NCBI GenBank assembly: GCA_001399705.1
Contig: LJCR01000074.1
Location: forward strand, 1 to 8,204
Length of the DNA stretch: 8,204 bases
Direction: 5' to 3'
Source of the DNA: Kouleothrix aurantiaca
GTDB taxonomy: Bacteria > Chloroflexota > Chloroflexia > Chloroflexales > Roseiflexaceae
The position numbers and the translations under genes are program-made. Within the stretch, counting starts at the first letter, position 1; every line of letters starts with the position of its first letter. The notes under the pieces are model-generated. The model searched no databases. It saw only the letters and a list, made by a program, of their open reading frames with translations, and was not told where the DNA came from. Positions 1 through 6,348 of this stretch are shown in pieces.

Positions 1-886
1 CCTTCAGCGCCATGAGCTGGATGCGCGGCGCGGCGCCGGGCAGTCCGCGCAGGGCGTAGCGGCGCGCTGCCGCGAGCTGCCCGCCCATCATCAGGGCATT
101 GCCGGCAAACACCTGCGCGCTGCTGAGCGCTTCGCCCTGCAAGGCGCGAATTTCGGGCGGCAGCGTGGGGTCGGCAAAGAAGCGCTCGAAGGTGGCCAGC
201 ACCTCGGGCGCGGCGCGCGCCTGCCGGGCGATAGTTTTGCTGCTGGCGTGCTCGCGAAATGCGGCCCAGCGTTCTGGCACATAGACCAGCGGGCCAAGCC
301 GGCCCAGGCGCAGCCATAAATCCAGATCGAGCACCATGTGCAGGCGCTCATCGACCCCGCCGGCCTGCTCAACCGCAGCGCGGCGCAGAAATGCAGCTGG
401 CTGGGCGATTGGCGTCATACCAGTGCGCACCAGCCGCAGGTAGTCGAACGGGGCGCTGGGGTGCGCGCCAATCGGGTCGCCGCGCTCGTCGATATAGGCG
501 CAGTCGCCATACACGCCGCTGGCATTGGGATGCGCGCATAGCTGCTCGACGGCGGCGCGCACCGCGCCGGGCTCGTAGCGGTCGTCGGCATTGAGCCAGG
601 CGACGATTGCGCCCGCGCCGCGCCGCCAGCCCTGGTTGATCGCGTCGGCCTGGCCCCGGTCGGGGGCGGAAACCCAGCGAATGCGCTCGCCATAGCTATG
701 CAGAATGTCGAGTGTGCCATCGGCCGAGCCGGCGTCCATGACAAAGTACTCGATCTGCGGGTAGTCTTGCGCCAGCACCGATTCGATTGTGGCGGCAATA
801 AACTCGCCCTGGTTGAACGACGGCGTCACGATCGTGACAAGCGGCTGCGGGCCAAGCGCGGGCCAGGCGTGCGTTTCAGCGCCCAT
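1..886 (-). CDS. Family 2 glycosyltransferase, second tandem copy (3' end beyond window)
   Basis: I translated this frame directly: it starts with ATG at 886 and stays open to base 1, giving 295 residues with no stop. The N-terminal part is a GT-A fold of family GT2: a VTIVTPSFNQGEF first strand (residues 17-29), then SADGTLDIL, GQADAIN and the metal/nucleotide-binding LNADD near residue 99. A later LDLDLWLRLG segment matches the conserved acidic region before the acceptor site. No membrane segment is visible, so it is probably a cytoplasmic or membrane-associated transferase using a nucleotide sugar; donor and acceptor cannot be told. The start overlaps the stop of the preceding glycosyltransferase by 11 bases, suggesting translational coupling. 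Its first 90 or so residues closely match that neighbour, while the rest has diverged, and it carries about nine extra residues at the N-terminus and a longer C-terminus. The family call is safe; the role in adding heptose is inference. Confidence 0.9.
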   Translation of the reverse strand, partial: MGAETHAWPALGPQPLVTIVTPSFNQGEFIAATIESVLAQDYPQIEYFVMDAGSADGTLDILHSYGERIRWVSAPDRGQADAINQGWRRGAGAIVAWLNADDRYEPGAVRAAVEQLCAHPNASGVYGDCAYIDERGDPIGAHPSAPFDYLRLVRTGMTPIAQPAAFLRRAAVEQAGGVDERLHMVLDLDLWLRLGRLGPLVYVPERWAAFREHASSKTIARQARAAPEVLATFERFFADPTLPPEIRALQGEALSSAQVFAGNALMMGGQLAAARRYALRGLPGAAPRIQLMALK

Positions 887-1721
887 AGCGCACCTTGCGA
901 AACAGGTAGGCGCCGCTGTAGAATGCGCCGCGCCGCCATGCATCGGCGCCGTTCCAGACGCTCCCGCCCGCCAGTGCGCGCAACCCTGCGCGCCAGCTGG
1001 CCTTGACCATTTCGCCATAGAACAGGTTGGGCAGCAGCGCGCGGCCATGCCGCCGAATCATGCGCTCGATCTCGTCGAGGCGCTCAAGCCCGCCGCTGGC
1101 GGTTTTGGTCTCGGCGTAGATGCGGGCCTGGGCCAGCGTTGCGGGCAGGTAGCGCACCGGGGCGTGGCGCGCCAGCCGGATCCACAGGTCGTAGTCGAGG
1201 CAGTAGCGCAGCCCGGCATCCAGCCCGCCGACCGTGTCAAAAGCGGCGCGGCGGAAAAAAGTTGCCGGCTGCACAATGAAATCGAGATGGTGAATCAAGC
1301 GGTTGAGGCTGAACGGCTCGACCTGCGGGCAGGGGCCGAGCGCTGTGCCGGCGCGGTCGATAAATTCGGCATTGCCATAAACCAGCCCGGCCTCAGGGTG
1401 TTTTTCCAGCTCGTCAACGGCGCGCGCCACCGCGCCCGGCAGGTAGACATCGTCGGCGTTGAGCCAGGCGACAATTGGGCCGCGGGTGCGCGCAATACCC
1501 TTGTTCACCGCGTCGGCCTGGCCGCCATCGGGCTCGGAAAGCCAGCGGAGGCGCTCGCCATAGCTATGCAGAATATCGAGCGTGCCGTCGGTCGAGCCGC
1601 CGTCGACAACCAGATACTCGATCTGCGGGTAGTCCTGCGCCAGCACCGAGTCGATGGTGGCGGCAATAAATTCGCCCTGGTTGAACGAGGGCGTGACGAT
1701 TGAGATAAGCGGCGCAGCCAT
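876..1721 (-). CDS. Family 2 glycosyltransferase, first tandem copy
   Basis: This 281-residue protein is a GT2 glycosyltransferase: ISIVTPSFNQGEF at residues 6-18, then VVDGGSTDGTLDIL, GQADAVNKG, the DXD-like LNADD, and a CLDYDLWIRL acidic segment further on. GT2 enzymes transfer a sugar from a nucleotide donor to glycan or lipid acceptors at the cytoplasmic face; specificity cannot be read here. I chose the ATG at 1721 because conserved sequence begins right after it and it lies 8 bases past the stop of the upstream SDR gene. An ATG at 1763 in the same frame would add 14 unconserved residues and overlap that gene by 34 bases. The ribosome binding site is weak (a TAGG within the upstream stop region), so re-initiation after the SDR gene is likely. 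The stop lies inside the start of the next paralogue. The gene is very GC-rich. Confidence 0.92.
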   Translation of the reverse strand: MAAPLISIVTPSFNQGEFIAATIDSVLAQDYPQIEYLVVDGGSTDGTLDILHSYGERLRWLSEPDGGQADAVNKGIARTRGPIVAWLNADDVYLPGAVARAVDELEKHPEAGLVYGNAEFIDRAGTALGPCPQVEPFSLNRLIHHLDFIVQPATFFRRAAFDTVGGLDAGLRYCLDYDLWIRLARHAPVRYLPATLAQARIYAETKTASGGLERLDEIERMIRRHGRALLPNLFYGEMVKASWRAGLRALAGGSVWNGADAWRRGAFYSGAYLFRKVRYGR

Positions 1722-1729
1722 ACAGTTGC

Positions 1730-2680
1730 CTACTTCTCGCGCGCGGCCCACGCCTGCGACCACGCGACTGCGCGGCGGATGCCTTCGTCGAGCGGCACCT
1801 GCGGCGCGTAGTCGAGCAGTTCGGCGGCGCGGCTAATATCGGCAATATAGCGCGTCACTTCGCCCACGCGCTTGGAAGGTTCGACCGTGATTTGTCCATC
1901 CACGCCCAGCGCGTCCGCGATCAGCTCGGCCATGTGTACCAGCGTGTTGCCCTTGCCATAGGCGAGATTGATCGTCTGGTTGCGCACCTGCCCGCTCAGC
2001 AGCCGCTCAATGCCCGCGATAATGCCGTTCACACAGTCGTCCACATAGGTGAAATCGAGCGTCTTCTCGCGGCCAAACACCGTCACCGGCTGGCCGGCGC
2101 GCATGCGCTCAATGAACAGCGGGATCACGCGCTCCATTCGCTCATTGTCGTTGTCGTAGCGGCCATACACGTTTGAGAAGCGAAAGACGATATAGGGCAC
2201 ATCATAGCAGCGCGCGTAGGAATACACCAGCGCCTCGCCCGCGACCTTGCTGGCCGAGTAGGGGCTTTCGGTGAAGGAGAAATCGGCGTGCGTTTCCTCG
2301 GTAATATAGCGATGAATGTCGCCATACACCTCGCGTGAGGACGAGAAGATCAGCGGGAGCTTGTTGTGGCGGCAGAACTCCAGCACGTTAAACGTCAGCG
2401 CGATGTTTTCCATGGCGCGGTGCGGGAACTGCACCAGTTCGTGTACTTTAGCGTTGGCGGCCAGATGCACCACCAGATCGACTTTGGGGTAGGGCACGCT
2501 GCCGATGCCGCCCACGAAATCGCGGAACGGCGCGCCCAGGTCTTGCAGCAGCGTCGGGATGCGGTCGGTCCAGCTATTCACGCGCTTGTCGATGCCAAAT
2601 ACCGTGTGCCCGCCATCGAGGAGGCGCAGCGCAAGGTTTGTGCCGATCTGGCCGCTGGAGCCGGTGATCAGGATGTGCAT
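1730..2680 (-). CDS. Extended-SDR NAD-dependent nucleotide-sugar epimerase/dehydratase
   Basis: The 316-residue protein has the layout of an extended short-chain dehydrogenase acting on nucleotide sugars. A Rossmann motif G7-S-S-G-Q-I-G13 opens the protein and D31 ends the second strand, which favours NAD(H). An HLAA segment lies at 72-75, SSSREVYG at 113-120, and the catalytic Y141-S-A-S-K145 follows. Further on are FRFSNVYG and DFTYVDD, typical of the substrate-binding half. Known relatives are UDP-glucose 4-epimerases and dTDP-glucose or GDP-mannose 4,6-dehydratases. Here SRE sits where 4,6-dehydratases have TDE or TSE, so epimerase and dehydratase are both possible. Next to the GDP-heptose genes a GDP-heptose substrate is my inference. 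The start is the first ATG before the Rossmann strand, 24 bases after the transaldolase stop, without a strong ribosome binding site. Confidence 0.9.
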   Translation of the reverse strand: MHILITGSSGQIGTNLALRLLDGGHTVFGIDKRVNSWTDRIPTLLQDLGAPFRDFVGGIGSVPYPKVDLVVHLAANAKVHELVQFPHRAMENIALTFNVLEFCRHNKLPLIFSSSREVYGDIHRYITEETHADFSFTESPYSASKVAGEALVYSYARCYDVPYIVFRFSNVYGRYDNDNERMERVIPLFIERMRAGQPVTVFGREKTLDFTYVDDCVNGIIAGIERLLSGQVRNQTINLAYGKGNTLVHMAELIADALGVDGQITVEPSKRVGEVTRYIADISRAAELLDYAPQVPLDEGIRRAVAWSQAWAAREK

Positions 2681-2704
2681 GGGTGGCTCGCTTCACAGGC
2701 TCGA

Positions 2705-3424
2705 TTAGAGTTGATAGTGTGCTTGTTGTGCATCATTGTAAAACATTTTGACAGTGTCGAGTGAATACTCATCCAGGTCGCGGCCTACCAGATCCAGTTT
2801 CTTCAGAATATCGGTTGTTACCGTGATAATGTGGCAGCCAATCGCATCCGCCTGGAAGATATTCAGCAGCTCGCGCGGGCTTGCCCAGATCAGCTCCTGC
2901 TCGGGATGGGGCCGCATAACTTCCAGTGCAGCACGCATAATCAGCAGCGGATCTCGGCCGGTGTCAGCAATTCTTCCAGCAAATACAGAGATGCAGCTTG
3001 GCGTGCCGCCAGCCAGCGCTGCAGACACCTCGCGCACTTGCTCTAATGTCATGAGCGCGGTGACATTGAGCTTGATGCCAGCCTGCGCAAGGCGGCGAAC
3101 CAGGCCGAATGCTGGCTCAGCCTGTGTATTCGTCACAGGTATTTTTACATATACATTGGTGCCCCACGACGCGATCTCGTATGCCTGACGCTCCATATCC
3201 GCGAAGTCGTCGGAAAAAACCTCGAACGAGATTGGCACGTTGGGCAGCGCGGCAAGTACATCCTGCGCAAAAGCGCGGTAATCAGCCACACCTGCCTTGC
3301 GCATAAGCGTGGGGTTGGTAGTAAGGCCGGAAATATACGGCTTTTGGATCATGTCCAGCATGCCGGCTTTATCGGCTCCATCTGCAAATATTTTAATACG
3401 CAGCGCATCAAGCGTTGGCGTCAT
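2705..3424 (-). CDS. Transaldolase-family protein (short, TalC/FSA-like length)
   Basis: This 239-residue protein is a class I aldolase of the transaldolase family. IKIFADGAD (10-18) carries the conserved Asp15. GLTTNPT (33-39) is the transaldolase signature. SFEVF holds Glu68, VYVKIPVTN (91-99) holds the expected Schiff-base Lys94, and LNVT (119-122) and SVFAGRIAD (146-154) follow. Glu68 and the Asn-Val-Thr strand are more like true transaldolases than fructose-6-phosphate aldolase, which has Gln and other residues there. The usual reaction moves a dihydroxyacetone unit between fructose 6-phosphate and erythrose 4-phosphate, giving sedoheptulose 7-phosphate. The start at 3424 is fixed by an AAGGAG seven bases upstream and by the conserved N-terminus; the 23-residue extension to 3493 is phosphatase-coding sequence read out of frame. 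It overlaps the phosphatase gene by 17 bases. Supplying heptose precursor is inferred from context. Confidence 0.9.
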   Translation of the reverse strand: MTPTLDALRIKIFADGADKAGMLDMIQKPYISGLTTNPTLMRKAGVADYRAFAQDVLAALPNVPISFEVFSDDFADMERQAYEIASWGTNVYVKIPVTNTQAEPAFGLVRRLAQAGIKLNVTALMTLEQVREVSAALAGGTPSCISVFAGRIADTGRDPLLIMRAALEVMRPHPEQELIWASPRELLNIFQADAIGCHIITVTTDILKKLDLVGRDLDEYSLDTVKMFYNDAQQAHYQL

Positions 3425-3983
3425 CGTGCGGCTCCTTACGGATATGTTCAATAATATGCTGCACGGCTTCCGGCAGATTTGCTGCGGCGGCATCTGGCAT
3501 GCAGCGCGCCGCCTGGCTATAGGGTGTCATAATGAGGATAGTATAACAGCCAGCCGCTTGCCCGGCGACGATATCGCTCCAGCGATCGCCAACCATAAAG
3601 CTATGCGCCAGATCAAGCGAGTAGCGTTGGGCAGCTAGGATTAGAAGCCCTGGTCTGGGCTTGCGGCACGCGCAGTGGTCAGTGTTGTCGTGAAAGCAGG
3701 TTACTATGTCGTCGAGCGGTAATTGCGCGGCGATCTGCTGATTGACCTGCTCAACCATGGCACGAGTTTGTGTGCCACGTGCGACATCAGGCTGGTTAGT
3801 AACCACAATTCGGCGCAGATTGTGCTGCGCAAGGGTACGCACTGCCTGCACGACGCCAGGCAAAAGCTCAAGCTCAGCTATGCTGGCGGGCGGGTACGTT
3901 ACGCCATCGCGCACAAATACTCGGTTCAGCACGCCGTCGCGATCCAGAAACACGGCACGCTGCATCAGCGGGTCGATTCCCAT
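3408..3983 (-). CDS. gmhB: HAD-IIIA phosphatase, D-glycero-alpha-D-manno-heptose-1,7-bisphosphate 7-phosphatase (GmhB-like)
   Basis: The protein (191 residues) is a HAD-superfamily phosphatase of the histidinol-phosphatase/GmhB group. FLDRDGVLN (12-20) supplies nucleophile Asp14 and acid/base Asp16. VVTNQ (60-64) is motif II, Lys108 in CRKPRPG is motif III, and MVGDRWSD (130-137) is motif IV with Asp133 and Asp137. Cys96, His98, Cys104 and Cys106 form the CxH...CxC zinc loop typical of GmhB. The family removes the C7 phosphate from heptose 1,7-bisphosphate in the cytoplasm, giving heptose 1-phosphate. Two starts are possible. The ATG at 3983 has GGTGG seven bases upstream and overlaps the isomerase gene by 19 bases. 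The ATG at 3965 (residue 7) forms TGATG with the isomerase stop and gives an N-terminus more usual for the family. The kinase and nucleotidyltransferase in the block support the alpha-anomer GDP route. Confidence 0.9.
   Translation of the reverse strand: MGIDPLMQRAVFLDRDGVLNRVFVRDGVTYPPASIAELELLPGVVQAVRTLAQHNLRRIVVTNQPDVARGTQTRAMVEQVNQQIAAQLPLDDIVTCFHDNTDHCACRKPRPGLLILAAQRYSLDLAHSFMVGDRWSDIVAGQAAGCYTILIMTPYSQAARCMPDAAAANLPEAVQHIIEHIRKEPHDDANA
3432..3437 (-). promoter_or_regulatory. Ribosome binding site of the transaldolase gene
   Basis: The minus strand reads AAGGAG seven bases before the ATG at 3424, the strongest Shine-Dalgarno match in the window. It lies inside the end of the phosphatase gene and decides the transaldolase start against the longer open frame. 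Confidence 0.75.
3963..3967 (-). other. TGATG stop/start overlap between isomerase and phosphatase
   Basis: The isomerase stop TGA shares its last base with an in-frame ATG of the phosphatase at 3965. This is a usual arrangement for translational coupling. A second phosphatase ATG at 3983 with its own GGTGG (3991-3995) competes with it, so the true start is open. Confidence 0.5.
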
Positions 3984-4561
3984 TTCGTTTCCACCGCCTT
4001 TACCGCAGGGTGCGACACCAGCAGATGCCAGATCACGCCCTGAAAGGCTTCAGCGTGCGGTGTGATGGTTTCAGCGTTTATCGTTGGCACAATTACACAG
4101 GCATCGGCGACCTTGGCAGTATAGCCGCCGTCGCGGCCCACCACACCGCAAATAGTCGCGCCGACTTCTTTGCCATACTGCAGCGCGCGCACCAGGTTCG
4201 GGCTAATACTACGCGCGAGATCGCCGCCGCCCACAGAAAGCACAAAGATCATGTCCTTGCCATTTAGGCGGCTACCGCGCAGCCAGTTCACAAACACACT
4301 TTCCCAGCTTTCGTCGTTGACGCGCGCAGTAAGCTCAGACACATTATCAGTGGGGGTGTAAGATTCGATCTGTGCGATCTTCCGAAAATCGTTTACAGCG
4401 TGCGATGCGTTTGCTGCGCTTCCGCCAACGCCCAGAAAGAACAGTCGGCCCTGGCGCTCGCGCAGTTCGTGCAGCAGTGTCGCCATCCGCTCAATCGCAG
4501 CTATGTCGAGCTGCGCGAGGATCTGGGTCGCTTCGGCAATATATTGGTTTGCAAATGTCAT
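3965..4561 (-). CDS. gmhA: SIS-domain phosphosugar isomerase, GmhA-like (sedoheptulose-7-phosphate isomerase), atypical active site
   Basis: The 198-residue protein consists of one SIS domain after an N-terminal helical part, the size and layout of GmhA. FLGVGGSAANASH (42-54) is the phosphate-binding Gly/Ser loop. LSVGGGD (108-114) replaces the common STSGNS loop, and a C-terminal helix holds HAEAFQGVIWH (169-179). GmhA converts sedoheptulose 7-phosphate to D-glycero-D-manno-heptose 7-phosphate, the first committed heptose step, and works as a tetramer. HddA-, GmhB- and HddC-like genes in the same block strongly suggest that role. My manual alignment puts Asp58 at the position of the usual catalytic Glu, and Trp178 at the usual C-terminal His, with His179 beside it, so this is a divergent branch whose substrate may differ. 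The start at 4561 has GAGGA five bases upstream and lies 33 bases after the nucleotidyltransferase stop. Confidence 0.85.
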   Translation of the reverse strand: MTFANQYIAEATQILAQLDIAAIERMATLLHELRERQGRLFFLGVGGSAANASHAVNDFRKIAQIESYTPTDNVSELTARVNDESWESVFVNWLRGSRLNGKDMIFVLSVGGGDLARSISPNLVRALQYGKEVGATICGVVGRDGGYTAKVADACVIVPTINAETITPHAEAFQGVIWHLLVSHPAVKAVETKWESTR

Positions 4562-4566
4562 CAGTT

Positions 4567-4571
4567 TCCTC
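4567..4571 (-). promoter_or_regulatory. Ribosome binding site of the isomerase gene
   Basis: GAGGA on the minus strand ends five bases before the ATG at 4561, inside the 33-base gap that is the longest non-coding interval in the window. It agrees with independent initiation of this gene. Confidence 0.6.
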
Positions 4572-4594
4572 GTAGCGGCACAAGTCTGGTACGT

Positions 4595-5302
4595 TTACGA
4601 ACCACACAGGTATGTCTTGATTTCTGCTAGCCCCGTGTGCGAGCCAATTTCATAAAAGCGCTGCGTCACTTCATAGCCGATCATGGCTCGCTCTTCTACC
4701 AGATCATGGTACAGATCAGCTAGATCGGCGGCCCGATCGGGCGGGATCCGTGCCAGTACGCTTTCGCGCAGCAGCGCCGCCCCGTAGTCAATGAAAGTCA
4801 TGTCTGGCGTTGGCTGGCGCTTGTCGTAGCGCAGCAGCTCACCGTTACGAAATAGGGCGTTGCTGCCATCCCAGCGGTTGGCATTTTCCAGCACCGTCAT
4901 CAACCCTTGCGCCCCAGCCTGGGCGAAATGCGCCAGTACTGCCTGGTACTCGATCTCAAGATATGAGTCGCCATAGAGTACCCAGAACACTGGCCCGAGC
5001 AGTGGCGCGGCGCGCAGCAATGCGCCGCCAGTGCCTAAGAGCTGCGGGCCATCAAATGAATAGCGCAGTTCCATACCGAGCGCCGCGCCGTCGCCGAGGT
5101 GTGCCTGGACCTGCTCGCCCAGATAGCCCAGGCATAGTACCACCCGGCGCACCCCATTGCGGTGCAGCAACCGGAGCTGATGATCAATGAAGGGCCGGCC
5201 GCAGATCTCGACCATCGCTTTAGGTATTGTTTCCGTGATTGGCCGCAGGCGCGTTGCCAGCCCGCCAGCCAGTAATGCTACTGGAATATCAGCGATGTTC
5301 AT
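4595..5302 (-). CDS. hddC: Sugar-1-phosphate nucleotidyltransferase, HddC-like
   Basis: This 235-residue protein belongs to the NTP_transferase family. LLAGGLATRLRP (10-21) is the nucleotide-binding G-G-x-x-T-R-L-R signature and Lys28 in IPKAM is the conserved phosphate contact. GTGGAL (90-95) and YGDS (110-113, metal-binding Asp112) follow. There is no C-terminal left-handed beta-helix or CBS domain, so it is the minimal type found in heptose guanylyltransferases and small mannose-1-phosphate guanylyltransferases. In this gene set the likely reaction is heptose 1-phosphate plus GTP to GDP-heptose, HddC activity; the nucleotide cannot be proved from sequence, and ADP-, CDP- or UDP-sugar synthesis remains possible. 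The ATG at 5302 lies inside the end of the membrane-protein gene (14-base overlap), with a GGGGT nine bases upstream, so coupled translation is likely. Confidence 0.88.
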   Translation of the reverse strand: MNIADIPVALLAGGLATRLRPITETIPKAMVEICGRPFIDHQLRLLHRNGVRRVVLCLGYLGEQVQAHLGDGAALGMELRYSFDGPQLLGTGGALLRAAPLLGPVFWVLYGDSYLEIEYQAVLAHFAQAGAQGLMTVLENANRWDGSNALFRNGELLRYDKRQPTPDMTFIDYGAALLRESVLARIPPDRAADLADLYHDLVEERAMIGYEVTQRFYEIGSHTGLAEIKTYLCGS

Positions 5303-6347
5303 GCGCTACCCCGGTAGCTGGCTCGTTCGGTATGCGCCGAGCGACGCCCCAGCTCCCACGGGCGACGCGCCAGGCCAGCAGGACACCTCCCGCCAGTGCT
5401 GCGGCGCTCATGACAGCCAGAACTGCCAGTGCCAGCGCCAGTGATTGGCTTGCCGGAATACCGAACAGGCTCATCAAAAAGACAAACGACCCTTCACCCA
5501 CACCGATGCCATTCAGCGAAACTGGTGCCATCCGCACGATCCATACCAGCGGCACTGCCAGGCAAAAGCTCATCAGCCCCACAGTTAGTCCCATCGACTG
5601 GCCAATAACATAATACATGCCAATGCCCATAAGCACGGCTGCAAGCGCCATACACAGTAGGAGTAACAGCCGAGCCAGCGGCAGGGGCGGTAGCTCGCCA
5701 ATCGGGCGCAGCACTGCAATCACGCGCTGCACAAACCGATGTTGAACGAGCCGTTTGAGCAGTGGCCGCTGGCCGTATGCGTGCCATACCCAATTCGCCA
5801 GTGCAAAGAGCAAGCGCGGATACAGCAGTAGCGCAATGGCTACTGAACCTGCAGCAACTATTATCAGCACCCAGATGCGTAGCTGAAGCGGCACGAGTGG
5901 CAGGTAGTACAGCACCGCCACCACACCGATCAGCAGTGATGCCCCCAGGCCCAGAAGGCGCTCTTGCAGCGTGGCCAGCACCGCCTCGGCAGGTCGACCG
6001 TTGCGCCGTGCCACCTCATAGGTGCGCACGACATCGCCGCCCGTGCCGGTGGGTAAAAAAAGCGAGCAAAACTGGCCAATAAAATAGAGGACTGTGAGGT
6101 TGCCCAGCCGCTCGCTGATGCCGGCGCTGGCTAGAAGGATTTGCCAGCGCCGGCTGTTCAGCGCAAATCCAACAGTCTGAAGCCCGCCCGCGAGCACAAC
6201 TGCCGCCGGGCTGATGGCGCGAAAGCTTGACAGCAGGTTCGCGCTGCGCGCCGCAAACACTAGCGCTGCAATCAGTGCCAGGCTCACAAGCCCTTGGAGG
6301 AGCACACGTACCCACGGCCGTTTTAGCACTGCAATCACGTGCGCCAT
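5289..6347 (-). CDS. Flippase-like integral membrane protein (lysylphosphatidylglycerol synthase TM region / UPF0104 family)
   Basis: The 352-residue protein is mostly hydrophobic, with probable membrane helices near residues 15-34, 47-63, 84-98, 130-150, 158-175, 226-248, 255-271, 286-296 and 300-326. Two loops carry the family's fingerprints: FLPTGTGGDVVR (97-108) followed by an ERLLG segment, and RMAPVSLNGIGVGEG (272-286). These are the conserved polar stretches of the membrane half of MprF-like proteins, found alone in many glycan loci. The MprF synthase domain is absent, so lysyl transfer is not expected. Members are suspected of flipping lipid-linked intermediates, but biochemical function is mostly unproved. 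It begins one base after the kinase stop and overlaps the nucleotidyltransferase by 14 bases. Position within the heptose genes suggests a role in export or lipid-carrier handling; that is inference. Confidence 0.88.
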   Translation of the reverse strand: MAHVIAVLKRPWVRVLLQGLVSLALIAALVFAARSANLLSSFRAISPAAVVLAGGLQTVGFALNSRRWQILLASAGISERLGNLTVLYFIGQFCSLFLPTGTGGDVVRTYEVARRNGRPAEAVLATLQERLLGLGASLLIGVVAVLYYLPLVPLQLRIWVLIIVAAGSVAIALLLYPRLLFALANWVWHAYGQRPLLKRLVQHRFVQRVIAVLRPIGELPPLPLARLLLLLCMALAAVLMGIGMYYVIGQSMGLTVGLMSFCLAVPLVWIVRMAPVSLNGIGVGEGSFVFLMSLFGIPASQSLALALAVLAVMSAAALAGGVLLAWRVARGSWGVARRIPNEPATGVAHEHR

Positions 6348-6348
6348 C

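Noticed and set aside
415..798. Minus-strand 127-codon open frame in the last gene
   Set aside because: It is in the wrong frame; the true frame runs from 886 to the window edge and shows GT2 motifs throughout.
789..1703. Plus-strand 304-codon open frame opposite the glycosyltransferases
   Set aside because: It is the antisense of two well-supported GT2 genes. Its apparent internal repeat (a LDLRVVLRQHR segment at both ends) only reflects the duplicated genes on the other strand.
3425..3493. Upstream extension of the transaldolase
   Set aside because: It is out-of-frame phosphatase sequence, and AAGGAG at 3432-3437 points to the ATG at 3424.
3582..3589. GCGATCGC, the cyanobacterial HIP1 octamer
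   Set aside because: I found it only once in 8.2 kb, whereas HIP1-rich cyanobacteria have it far more often, so it does not support a cyanobacterial origin.
4562..4594. Possible promoter or terminator in the longest gap
   Set aside because: The 33 bases hold a ribosome binding site but no GC-rich hairpin with a T run and no convincing -35/-10 pair.
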